The translations under genes and the position numbers were made by a program. Shown here in pieces: positions 22,976 to 34,020 of a stretch of DNA of 64,000 bases. This stretch comes from Phyllostachys edulis. Its lineage: Eukaryota; Streptophyta; Magnoliopsida; Poales; Poaceae. The notes under the pieces are model-generated. The model ran no database searches. It saw only the letters and a program-made list of their open reading frames with translations, and had not been told where the DNA came from. The DNA lies in the NCBI GenBank assembly GCA_036346405.1, contig CM070548.1:88123333-88187332 (forward strand), given 5' to 3'. Every line of letters begins with the position of its first letter. Positions within the stretch are counted from its first letter, which is position 1.

Positions 22976-25900
22976 TCAGTCACCTGCAGAGACCAGATGG
23001 CGTTTTCATCAGTGATCTTAGCAGATTGCGGGCACACAACTGGCATTCACGCATTTCTTTGAGGTGATAACATACCGTTAGGCGACCGGGAGCTGGCAAC
23101 GGAGAAGTCAGAGGACGCCATCGGTATGGAAATTGACAGTTGGGTGGCTGAGAACGAGGCAAGGTTAGCATTCTCATCAGCCAGGTCTGACCAGGAGTCC
23201 CTTGCCTTTGGCCACTCATCGAAGAAGGGCCGCAGCGTCTGGTTCTCCTGCTTCACAGAATCAACGGTGCCAAAGTCGCTCCCGAAGAAGGAAAGTGGCT
23301 GACGCTCGACCTTCGGCAGTGAGCTGACAGTGTTCTGGCCCAGGTCACTCAGTGCCCCAAGCTGACGGTAGCTCGAAAGGGGAAATGAAGAGTTCTGAGA
23401 TGGCAGCAGGCGCCATGGGTTTTCAATAGATGTATTGATAGCTTCTGTAATGAACTGACTGTGCTCATCCGCCAAAGATCTTATTCCGTAAGCAGCATAC
23501 CTGAATTTCATAACGCACAGTGAACATCACAAATTTACTAGGGAATACACATAACGTACAACGAATACGAGGACACGAATCAAGTATTAGCAATCCTTTT
23601 GTAAGTTAATACTCCTCTGTCTGCGGATCAACATGTTCTACTGAACAATGCAAACTTTCTCATGACAATGCCTAGTGCCCCATTTATAAGGATGAAAGGA
23701 CAGGGGAATTTTTAACACGACATAAGGTACAGCTGTACAGAGCTAGTATTAAAAAATGTAAGGTTTTGAGAATGGAAGGAATCAACGTGTCTGTTGAAAG
23801 AAGATATAGGTGCTCAATATAACCCAATAGGCACATTTAAAAAGTGTCTTCAACACTACCATAGAATTCAGAATAAAACAAACATGACAGCATTTTAAGC
23901 GCATGAAGAATCATGGGCAAAGTATTCACGTGTAGTACAATTTGTAGATACCAGTAAATCATGACACAGGAAACGCTATGTATTTTCAGTAAAAAAGAGA
24001 ACTCATTTTCGTCATTAATAATATCAAAGAACCATGCATACGGCATCCCTACAGCTCACAAGTACATAAGTAACAGTTGATAGCAATAAAGAAAAGAAAA
24101 GAAACAATCACAAACAGGAAGTGGCCAATTAATTGAGAAGCTAAACAGATTCGACACAATCAAGCATTACAGCATTATGCATTCGGCAAAGTGAATGAGC
24201 AGGTAAGGTTACAATAAGAGATTTAGTGAAGCTAAATCAAGGACTTGCAGTGATAGAAAGGAATCATTGGTAAAATAGAGGGGGCTTCCAGCATCATGCT
24301 GGCCACTTCAGATGTTCAGGGATAAGGGCGACCAGTAAGAGGTCTTGAGAGACAAAGTAGTTTACAGGAGCCAAATTGTTGTCTGCATCCCTGAAGAAGA
24401 GTCAACAGAAACAACTGGTTCTGTAGAAGAATAAATAAGTGGAGCAAATGCCAAGGGAGGCCAGGATCAGCAAGCAGCAGGCACTAGCCACTGCGAGCAC
24501 AGAACACAAATATGTAGTATCATCTTTATGGACAGTACGTGTTTCGAACTTAGCCTGCGCCAAAGCCAAGTAAGAACCTGAACCGCAGTTCCACCACCCG
24601 AGCAGAAATCTCTCATAGAGACTGTCCCGGGTTTCTGGGGTAAAAACTGATCCAAGAAAGTATGTGCAGGGCAAAGAAGCAGCGCTCTAAAGGCCTAAAC
24701 ACAACACATAATTTGTTGCAGTGCAGAGAGTAAAGTTTCAGTAATAGCTCACGCATATTGCGCGTGGCAGCAGCAAAGTACTGGGCATGCACTACTGGTT
24801 TGATTGCCACTGATGCAAACAAAATGGGACACAGTAATTAAACGATCACAAATAAATAGGCATCTCTGCACTGCACCCATCTGACACCAATCAGTTAGAA
24901 GCATAACACTGTTAAAGAAACAATATGGCATTGGAGAAAAGGAAATTGAACAGTCACCTGAGATCTTTGCCCGTTCCACCACCAACAGCTGCATAAGTGG
25001 CAGCATTGTCCATGTGCAGCTGAGAAGACCCCAACGCCGAGGCGAACGAGCTGGACATGTTGCTGCCCCCGCCTATGCTACCATTGCTTCCGGCAATGGC
25101 CGGGTAAAGGGAATGGTTCTGGAAGTTGCTGCCATTGGAGGCAACGGCGGCGAGGGGCGGCGCGGGGGACGCGGCCGCCGTGGTGGGCGGTTGGGACTGG
25201 GGGACGAGCTGCGTTTCCACAGGCTTTCTTGAACGGTTGCGGCCGCGGTGCATGTGGCGCTCGCAGTACTTGGAGTCTGGGGCGGCCTCCTTGGAGCACC
25301 GCCATTTCTTGCCGTCCGTACGCCGGCACCGGCCCGGCTCTGGATCCAGCTTCTTGCCAAAGTACGACCCATACCCAACTGCACGAAACGCACAGAGCAG
25401 ATCAACAACGGTGTTATCCATTTATGCATGCATGCGTTTGTTGGTATCTGTTTGTATGCATTTGGGAGAAGCAGTTTGGAAATGGATTCGTATTTGATGT
25501 CCATCCGATACAGATGAAAGGTAAAGTTGCCTATTCTTAGCAATCGCACAAAAGTGGTGAGCATGGGAGGAGCTGCCTCGTTCAATGGATTTGCTTGCTT
25601 GCAACCTAACCATTTATTAATCCTCCAAAGGAAAGTAAAGAATTGGCTAATAAGCCACGGACACGCTAATAAGTAATAAGCAAGCCTCTTTGTGGAAGTG
25701 AGCAAGTCCTGTATCGAATCAAATAGAAAATGAAGGGCAAGCACTCCCCCAAATCATGTGCTAAATCTTGAAGAGAGCGCTAGTTTAGTAGTTTGGATTA
25801 AAAAAACACAAGACTTTACGGTACCAAATCCGGGGATAACATGAAACACACGCGCGCGTTTATTGAATCGCGCATCCCGGATTAACAAATGACCAGAGCC

Positions 25901-26473
25901 AATCAACAAATGGAGGCAAAGTACACCTGATCGGAATAAACAAAGAACCAGGACGCTAAACAAGCATCCGAAAGCAATGTGGTAATGATGACGCCAAAGA
26001 AGAGGAGGGAGACAGACGTACGGGCGGGGTGGTGGTAGAAGCGGGCGGCGAGGGAGTCGAGGCCGCGGCGGATGAGGAGCACGAGATCCGGCGGGACGGG
26101 CACGCCGGCCACCAGGTACTTGTATATGAGCGCCTGCTGCTCCAGCTCCTCGTACTGCGCCGCCGTGAACGGCGCCGGCCTCGCCTCCCACCTCCCGTTC
26201 ATCTGCGTTTCCTCCCCCAGCCCGCCACCTCCATTACCCCTGCACCCACACACACACATCTCGCCACGTCACATACAGAGCAAGATAGCACAGCTCGGAA
26301 GAACCAAAACAACACAAACGGAGCCAAGAACCGAACGAAATGGATACACAATGCGTGGAAGCTTACGCAGAGAGCGGGGAGGAGCGGCAGAAGGGGAGGA
26401 GGGAGACGGTGGCGGCGGTGGGGGAGGAGCGGTGGTCGGCTGCCGGGGAAAGAGAGGCATACGGCATCGCCAT
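22976..26473 (-). CDS. GRF4: Growth-regulating factor transcription factor, GRF4-like
   Basis: Five coding exons on the minus strand: 26473-26367, 26239-26022, 25378-24958, 23500-23076 and 22983-22976. They join in frame to 392 codons plus TGA, and every intron has GT/AG borders. The start MAMPYASLSPAADH is chosen because it is the first ATG and matches the remembered rice GRF4 start. The QLQ domain (residues 60-95, FTAAQYEELEQQALIYKYL) binds GIF co-activators. The WRC domain (120-163) has the C-x9-C-x10-C-x2-H zinc motif and a basic nuclear-localisation stretch for DNA binding. RPFFDEWPK (about 339-347) and TQLSISIPM (about 368-376) are class motifs near the C-terminus. GRFs are nuclear activators of cell proliferation. 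In rice, GRF4 controls grain size and nitrogen use and is repressed by miR396. The full miR396 site lies in exon 3. No stop, frameshift or lost key residue is seen, so the gene looks functional. Orthology to GRF4 is by remembered sequence; another close GRF paralogue is possible. Confidence 0.93.
23501..24957 (-). other. GRF intron 3 (1457 bp)
   Basis: The donor CAG|GTGACT at 24958/24957 and the acceptor TTCAG|GT at 23501/23500 frame an AT-richer intron. No coding block or recognisable transposon end was seen in it. Confidence 0.8.
25215..25236 (-). promoter_or_regulatory. miR396 target site in GRF exon 3
   Basis: The minus strand carries TTCAAGAAAGCCTGTGGAA within 25215-25236, at the codons for the end of the WRC domain (RSRKPVE). 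It is complementary to the monocot miR396 core CCACAGGCUUUCUUGAAC with one mismatch toward the miRNA 3' end. Cleavage here restricts GRF mRNA in mature tissue. The site is the unmutated form, unlike the two-base change described in large-grain rice GRF4 alleles. Confidence 0.93.
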
Positions 26474-26520
26474 CTCTCTCTCTCTCGCTCGCGCTGTCTA
26501 TAACACACACACACACACAA
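26454..26520 (-). promoter_or_regulatory. GRF 5' leader with GA and TG microsatellites
   Basis: Immediately upstream of the start codon the minus strand reads a run of GA dinucleotides ending in GAGAGATGGCG. About 30 bases further upstream is a TG run (26503-26519). GA-rich leaders are common in plant developmental genes and can bind BPC/GAGA factors. The effect here is inference; the run is a likely length polymorphism. Confidence 0.6.
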
Positions 26521-27769
26521 GGCGCCGCTGCTTCCCCCGGCCGTCCGCTCTCTTTAATTAGCTTCTCCGCGGGCTGGGCTCTTAATGTGCTTTGCTTCGC
26601 TTGCGCGCCCGCCTTTATTGCCCGCTTTGTCTCTCAGCGTCGCTGTCCGCCTCGGCCGAGCCCGGGCTGTGCGTGTCTGCGCGCGAGGAGGAGGCGACCT
26701 CAACTGCTCAGGATGTGGACGAGCCCGACACGAGACGGGGGGCTCCGACCCAACTAGATGACAAACACCTGCATCTCCCCCTGTCGCTCTAGCGTAGTGA
26801 TACGAGCAGTAGTAGTATCTCTCTCTTCACGTACAGCTTTCCTCTGTTTCCTATGCTGCTTTGTTTGTTTTGCTATTTTTTATTCTCGTTATGGGGAATG
26901 GATATGGATGCATACACTGTAGCGAGTAGTGACAACTACAGCGTGGGAAGAGAGAGAAAGAGAGCGCGAAGGAGACTGTGGATTTGGGCTGTGTCTGTGT
27001 TGCGGATACCAAGGCTGACTTTTAAAGGCCACGAGAGGGTGCGGGGCAGCCGTTTGCATTGCTTTTCGTCCTGCCGTTTTTACTCCACTTGCTTCCGGCC
27101 TTCGTCTTCTTACAACTTTCGTTTTTTTTTGTTTTGTTCTGAGGCAATGCGATTTGCTTGCCACTAGGGTTTTTTAGGTTCCCATTAACTGGGTCATGTT
27201 TGGAGAGCATACAAATGACAAAAACACTGGAAAGCAGTTACAGAAGAGAGGAGTGAAAATCGCATAAAAGTTTTTCAGAAAAACTTGCTTGTGATGTAGG
27301 AAAGAAAACAGGAATAAGAATATGTGACACCATGTGGCAAAAAGTTCGCCAATAACATAGCTCGCCCACGAGGGACAGGCACACATGTGTAGCACCTTGT
27401 TTGTGCTTTCGTCATCTCTTTACCAAATAGATTTACCTGAAAATGCTACGATTTAGGACGGCTTGTATTATATGCTAATGTACCTCAAGGTAAACTAGAA
27501 ATTTGGTACTAAAGGGCTTAGGTGTTTATAGAATCCTTGCTAGTGGGGACATTCAATTAGTGACCTGCTACATCTAGGAAAGTTTACCGAGAAGTTTCGG
27601 CTCTTTCTCATGTTCCTCCAAGATCTTTGATTTGGAAAAGAATCCTCCATTCCAAATGACGAGAGATAAGAAAAAAATCAAAAGGAAAGGAAACATTTGA
27701 AATTCCTTCAAAATTTCTCCCATCCAAACAAGAATATTTGTGTTTGGAGGCCATATTACCCTGTCCTTT
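26521..27769. other. GRF upstream region, no gene seen
   Basis: 26521-26790 is GC-rich, with short overlapping frames antisense or unrelated to the gene, and should contain the promoter. 26800-27170 is mixed, with AGAGAGAAAGAGAG-type runs. 27600-27720 contains 'attccaaatgac...ttgaaattcctt' phrases of the kind found in small hAT-type MITEs, without clear ends. I cannot place a TATA box with confidence. Confidence 0.4.
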
Positions 27770-27891
27770 CATGGATCATCGATGCTCAATGTGTTTTCAC
27801 AGCTACCTATAGAGATCATGTGGTTTGGTCCATGGATCATCGATTTTTAGTGTGTTTTCACAGGTACCTATAGAGACCATGTGGTTTGGTC
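27770..27891. repeat. Two-copy 61-bp tandem duplication
   Basis: 27770-27830 and 27831-27891 both run from CATGGATCATCGAT to CATGTGGTTTGGTC with a handful of differences. No function is apparent. Confidence 0.85.
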
Positions 27892-27899
27892 CTAGTCTA

Positions 27900-28413
27900 G
27901 GTGATGAACAATTAACATCGTTGTCGAAGAGTTTGGGAAATTAACTCTGAGTTTTGCAAAAATTGGCATGAGACAGGCGGTCTAACCGAACTCGTGACCG
28001 GGGTGCAGGTTTGGGGAAATGGACAGCAAAAACATGTGTGGAAGTGTTTAGGGATGTGTTTGCACAAGGCGACATTGAAAATTGAAATTCGGTGCAAAAA
28101 CTAGACAGAGATTAGCTTAAAAGTCCAGAAAGGGGTATTTTCTGGTTTTGGGAAGCGGTTTGACTGACAACTACTTGGCGGTCGGACCGATGTGATCGAG
28201 CCGACCGCCCCCGTTATCGGTGGGCGCACCAAATAGGCTAAGATACCGCCAACCAAAGGTTGGTGGTCAGACCAACCATTGGTCGACGGCCGATCACCGT
28301 GGCGCGCTGGTCCTAATCGCCATTTTTGGTGGTTACATCGATCGGTGGTGGCGGTATGACCGACCATGGAGGTTCAGTGCGCAATGAGGTGTGCTGAATC
28401 CAAATGATCACAA
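27900..28413 (+). mobile_element. Sirevirus-type LTR fragment, left part
   Basis: This block is rich in palindromic GGTCGGACCG/GGTCAGACCA motifs at 28170-28370, like the Sirevirus LTRs at 29912 and 38950 but diverged. Its right end, 'gaatccaaatgatcacaa', continues in sense at 43517 ('tatggacaagaacgtgcgg'). The two together line up with 'ggattcaaacatggcgcaaattggacaagaatg' of the intact LTR. The LTR was therefore split by the insertion at 28414-43516. Confidence 0.6.
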
Positions 28414-29911
28414 CCGCAAAACTCGAAACATTTTCATTTACGGGATATCACGAAAGGCAATCAAATTATTCTCTTATTAAAGGAACCAACATCACTCTCA
28501 CAACCATATACTGTTAATCTTTTTAACATCATATAATACACTCTTGGCAAGAACCAACATACCTTACTATCCTATCATCAACCTTTCCAAAAGAAACACA
28601 GTAACTTATGTCATTTTTTCTATAAGGTTGCAATACTCAGCTTGATCAAGAGAATATCTAATGCTCAAACCACACTATCGAAGTAAACCATCTTTTAACA
28701 AGAGCATGCTGCCACAGGTCATCCTCACATAACACACATATAGATCACCCTTAAATTCCAACCATTCAACTATTAGCAATGCTCAACATCAATTTAGTGC
28801 ACACCAATTCCAATCTAGCGGTTATCATAGACATTTGACGATTATTCAATCATAGAAAAATTTATGGTCCTTTCTCTATTTGCATTCCCACTAGCAAATA
28901 TAAGATCATCAAGCAGCCAATTAACGAAAATTTTCAGATTATTATCCACTAAGACAACAGTCAAATAAATCCTTATCTCTCCCTTCCTACACAGTCAAAT
29001 CAATCCATTAAGATCAAGTAATCCAAAAGGTTTAGCAAACTAAACAATTTTAATGATCAACCATCTCATCAAAGATATACTATTATCCTACCACTCCACC
29101 ATCATGTAAACATAGATCACCAATTACATCCCATTAGTTCATCTCTTAGTGATGCTCAATACCATACTTTGATACATATTAATTGCACCTAGCAATTACA
29201 TATGATCATTACATATCCATAAAAGATAACTCCAAGATTAATATCCACTAATACAATAATCTAACACTTTCTGGACTTAACCATCCCAAAGGGTTAGATT
29301 AATCCGTTGAGACCGGCAAATCCAATTTACCCAAGAAGCTTACCAAATTTATCACCCATAGTTATCAAACTAGTTCATCAATGTTTCACACCTCTTAATA
29401 ACTCTATCGGTTCCAATTAGGAATAGATATACTCTTAATCTCAACTCATTATGCAATCATTACAAGGTAGCCATAAATCATCAACCCACGCTACCAAGGA
29501 CATCTGTTAAGATTAATTATGCATCACGCTACTATCCCAACTTGACATCTCATACATTATCATTTAATTAAAACCTCTTAGTCAAGTATGACAAGATATC
29601 ACTAAAAGGTTTTAACACCCCCTTTCAGAAAAGAGAGTCATTAAGCTTCATTATTCCAAATAATTCAAAAGAAATACATAAAGCCAAAGCCCTCACATTT
29701 TAACGAACTTGCACAGAAAACTTTCTTTGTCCAAAATATCAAACGAATAAACGTGTCATATTTTCCAATAAGAAAAATGGAACAACCATGAAAATATCAA
29801 TCTCGCCAATGAACAATGTTTATAAGTAGCAAAAGCAACTCAACAGTCGGAAGAGCCAATAATTACTCCATAACACAAATGAAGACCAAGTTAAATCCCA
29901 ACAACTGCCTT

Positions 29912-31676
29912 TGTGGATATCATGGGGATATGCTCACGATCTTAGGATGATGATACAATTGGCAATGTCGTTGAAGGTTTGTCAATTCACGCGTTTTCGT
30001 CAAAGTTCAAATGTTGCCAGGCTAGGTGCGGTCAAACCAATGCCGAGGTCGGTCGATCGTTAGGGCGATCGACCGCCATTGAGTGGTGATCGGCCGGATG
30101 TGTCTTGTTCATCGGCCAATCGGTGGCGATGATTGTTTGGCTAGGTCATATTCATGGATTTCAGTGCATATGTGTTGCATGATGCATGTTTTGACTAACG
30201 TGGGTCAAGTTGCAAAGAGCTTATTCCCGGAATCGATTTCTTTGTTTATTGTTGTGTAGGTTGCTTGCAGATCAATGACGGTCAACGGCGAGGATGATCA
30301 GGACTAGGCTTGGAGAGCTGAGGTCCAGAACGATTGAGGATGTCGGGTGAGGTCAATGGATTCAAGCATGGCGCAAATTGCACAAGAATGACCGAACGGG
30401 CAGTTCGATCGACGGGTTTGATCAAGCAGCACGGGGGTCGGTGCAAGTGCCATGCTGGTTTCGGTGGGAGCCAGATGGGAGGGACTTGCCGACATGAAGA
30501 GAGCCGTTGATCAACCTACACGTGGCGAAGCGTGGAAGTGCTTCACGAAGATGGGACTCGGTCTTTGGAAAAAGATCGAGAAGGGGTATTTTGGTAATTT
30601 CACCTAAATACTGCTTTGGTAACCTTTTGCCAACCTGCGGCACAAGATGGCGTAAGGAGAAGCGGATTAGGTCAAGAGGAGATGAAGACGGCGCTTTAAA
30701 ATACGTGCATAAGTGAAACCCGTTTGTGTGTGGGCTTAACGAGTGCCCATTAGGGCTTTTCTTCTAGAAGCTAGCCTCTACTATAAATGGAGGAGGGTGC
30801 TGGCCAGCACCTCTTTAACCCTTCATTAGGAGAAACCCTAGTTTGTTTTTTTAGGGTTTGGAGAGATTAGTGGGAGGTTAGGGTTCTAGAGAGTTGGATT
30901 TGATTTCTTGCTCATGTGTTGAGTCTTCATCCTTCTTGATGGAGTGGCTGTAAACCAACGTCATATCAAAATCAATCCAAGGAAAGATTTCTCAAGATGA
31001 GTCTCTTTGTGTTCTTTCTCTCTATTTCATAATTTTGGGTCTTTCTTTGATCCGCGAGTTTTCTCTTGGTTTCTTGCCTCGATCTAGCTTGCTATGATAT
31101 GTGGAAATACATCTAGGATCATCTTGATCATCAATCACCCACGAGCAAGTCTTTGGATCATATTTAGGTTTTGACTCGGTTTTGGAGCAACCTTTGTTCA
31201 AACGGAAAAAGGTAGGAACTTTGATATGGAACTCCACGATCCTTGATTGAAATAGGTTCCTGATATCCTAGAGAAGGTATGTCTCAAGTTTGGTAAGGTT
31301 TGGAGTCACGAATCAAAAAATAGACCGATTTGTGTGTTGGTTTTCGGGCTGTTTTCCCTGTTCATCGTGCTACCAGTCAGACCGCACCATAGCCGCCGGT
31401 CAGACCGCCCGTTGGTTAGACCACACCATAGCCGCCGGTCAGACCGCCCAGTGCGGTCAGACCGCCTAGCACAATTAGGGTTTGAGCTTTTGTATTTTAG
31501 GTCTTTTGCCTTGGGATTTTGATTGGATTCAATACAAGTCTTCCGTAGTGCTTCTTTATTGATCTTCATAACTTTCATAGCTACTGGAGTGAAATTGGTA
31601 TTGAATTCAATTAAGGTGAAAAAGTGATCGTGCTCCTATTCACCACCCCCCCTCTAGTCGCCTTTTCGGTCCAACA
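29912..31676 (+). repeat. 5' LTR of the Sirevirus
   Basis: 1765 bp. It contains palindromic blocks at 30025-30095 and 31375-31470 (repeated CGGTCAGACCG) and a TATA-type CTATAAATGGAGG at about 30780. Differences from the 3' LTR are largely C/T and G/A, plus an indel in the first palindromic block. Confidence 0.92.
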
Positions 31677-31679
31677 AGA

Positions 31680-31690
31680 GGTATCAGAGC
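31680..31690 (+). other. Sirevirus primer-binding site
   Basis: GGTATCAGAGC lies 3 bases after the 5' LTR and is complementary to initiator methionine tRNA. Confidence 0.85.
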
Positions 31691-31734
31691 ACGGTTAGTT
31701 AAATCTTCATCTTAACCGGTCACTGAACTTGGCG

Positions 31735-33159
31735 ATGGATAAGTACTCCGCCAAGCCGCATATCTTCGATGGGCTCGACTATGCCTATTGGAAGAATCGC
31801 ATGCACGTATTCCTTCAGAGCGAAGGACCAGCGATATGGGAGGTTGTTCGAGCCCCACTCGTTTTGCCCAAGGTTGCTACGCTGGCTTCAGCAGCCCTCT
31901 TAGCTAACAACTACAAGGCAAAGAACTTGCTATATGCTGAGCTTGGTAGACAGGAGTACGATAGGATTTGCAACCTTGAGACCGCACACGAGATTTAGCA
32001 CACCCTCAAAACCTACCATGAGAAATCGTCTCAAATCAAGCAAGTGCGCCAGACGGTCTACAAGCAAGTTCGAGATGCGTCTTGGCGAGAGCATCGATGA
32101 CGTTTTTACTCACTTTAACAAGGTGATTAATCAGATGAGAGCTGTAGACATTGAGTATTCTCAATCTGAGAATGCCACCCACCTCTTGGCTGCAATCAAC
32201 ACCAAAGAGTGGGAGATGAAGACTACTGCTATTGAGGAGAACGTCGATCTCTCTAGTCTCTCTTTGGAGCTGCTCTATAGCAAGCTCAAGACTCATGAGA
32301 TCAAGAGAGGTAGTCTTCCTAAGAAGGAAAACATAGCTTTGGTGGCTGATCCCCTTAATAGAAATTCTGATGATTCTTCTTAGTCTTCTTCTGGATTTTC
32401 TCTTGCCTGTTTATCTGCAATTCATGAAGAGGAACTTGAGAGTCTTCCTGAGGTTGATTTAGCTCTTTTAGCCAAGAAATTCACACGGGCCTATAACAAT
32501 GTTAGAAACAAGAAGAAAGGTGGCCCTGTGACGTGCTATGAGTGTGGAGAGCTCTACCATATCCGGGTGAACTGCCCCAAACTGAAAGGGAAGGGCAATC
32601 ATAAGGATGAGAAGACTACATGGAAGAAGCCTCAGGAGAACAAGCCCAAGTATGATGCTGCCAAGCTCATGAAGGCCGCTTACCGGGTCCTTGCCGCTTT
32701 TGGAAAGCAATCCATGAGCAATGTGGACTCCAGGAGCGAGGAGGACAAGGAGGAGGAGCTCCCTTAAGACAAGAAGAAAGAGAAGGCCAAGGACTTCACC
32801 GGCATGTGCTTCATGGCCAACTCCGTCGACGCCGATAACAACGATGAGGTACCTCCATCCTATGATGTTCTTTCTGCTAGATGCAATACCATCTTTGAGC
32901 AACTACTTAGTCAGGATAAGGCTTTAGATTTTACCATGGCTAGGAATAAGGACCTAGAGTCACAAGTCGATAATTTGACATTAGAACTTGTAAATGCTAA
33001 GAGTCTTGATGCTAATGAATATTCATCCTGCCATGCTTTACACTCTATACTATCTAAATTGCAAACTGCTCATGATGTTTCCTTCCACCAACTAGAGAAT
33101 GCTATGACTAAGCTAATTGAAGTTAAATCTGCTCCTTGTGAAAAAATGCTTAGAGTCTA
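31735..33159 (+). pseudogene. Sirevirus gag
   Basis: From ATG 31735 the frame reads MDKYSAKPHIFDGLDYAYWK, the usual copia gag opening. A UBN2-type block FEMRLGESIDDVFTHFNKVINQMRA follows at about 32070. A zinc knuckle at 32534-32575 has the form CYEC-GELY-H-IRVN-C (C-x2-C-x4-H-x4-C), intact. A coiled, lysine- and glutamate-rich tail runs on to about 33160. In-frame stops occur at about 31996, 32381, 32765 and 33157, and at least one frame change occurs near 32000-32060. Gag would form the nucleocapsid. Confidence 0.85.
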
Positions 33160-34020
33160 GCAAGTTAGTTGTTTTTGATAAGGCTGAGTCTAGCTTTTAC
33201 TCTTTCTACTTTGAACGAGAACATGAAGTTAAAGACATAATAGAAGCAGTTAGAGCTAAGTTTGCCAAGCTTAAGGACCAAATTGATTCTACTCCCTGTG
33301 CTTCATGTGAAGCCTTTAAGCTTGAAGGATTTTTTCTTAAGGAGAAACATGCTAGAGCCAGTAAGGTCAAAACTTGTGAGTCATGTGTTAATTTTGGAAA
33401 AGAGAGTGCTTATCTTAAGAATACTTTAGAAAAATTCTCTAATGGTGAAAAATAGTTAAACATGATTCTTAACAAGTCTAAAACTCCTTATAAGAAGCAA
33501 GAGTTATAATACAACTATGCCCAAGACAAGTCCAAGCCAAATGTCTTTCAAGTCTTGGAAAATGACTTAGTTGAATTCAAAGCCCAACCTGCAAAAACTA
33601 TTTTCAAATCTACAGGTTTTGCCCAACCATCTTTTGTGCCAAATGGTGCTTCTCCCAGTGGTACCAAGTACCATTGCACCTTTTGCAAAAAAGGATGGGC
33701 ATTTGGTTGAGTTCTGTTGGCATAGGTTGAAAAATGCCAGAATAAATCTTGCTAGAATTTCATCTCATCAACCTAGAGCTTTTATGAGACATGGTCATTT
33801 AGAGAATAAGAAACCTGATCTAGTATTTGTTTCACATGCTCATCATCATCATGTTTCTAGACAGGATGCTTCTCATGTTCGTGTAACCATTGTTCATAAT
33901 AGAACTCCAAGTAGAATCAAGGATAACAATTCTGCTTTGCATACTACTCGCAGACGTGTGTCTCAGTACTAGGTTCCCAAGTCATGTTTAACTAACCCCA
34001 GTATTGGGACACATCAATCT
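33160..34020 (+). pseudogene. Sirevirus gag-protease linker region
   Basis: Short plus-strand frames continue a cysteine- and lysine-rich region (CASCEAFKLEGF..., CESCVNFGKES). This is followed by a CTFCKKDGH-like second zinc-type motif around 33680-33720 and a histidine-rich stretch near 33840. Frames are broken by stops. This extended linker with an extra zinc-like motif is common in Sireviruses of grasses. Confidence 0.6.

Noticed and set aside
23047..23075. GRF stop codon at 23047 by reading through exon 4
   Set aside because: A good GT donor at 23075 and an AG acceptor at 22984 give the ending remembered for rice GRF4; read-through is kept only as an alternative.
25073..25744. A 223-codon frame overlapping the WRC exon on the same strand
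   Set aside because: It is an alternate frame of the GC-rich GRF exon running into introns; the GRF frame has the conserved domains.
26029..26757. A 242-codon plus-strand frame opposite GRF exons 1 and 2
   Set aside because: It is antisense to conserved coding exons and the leader, low-complexity and arginine-rich, without motifs.
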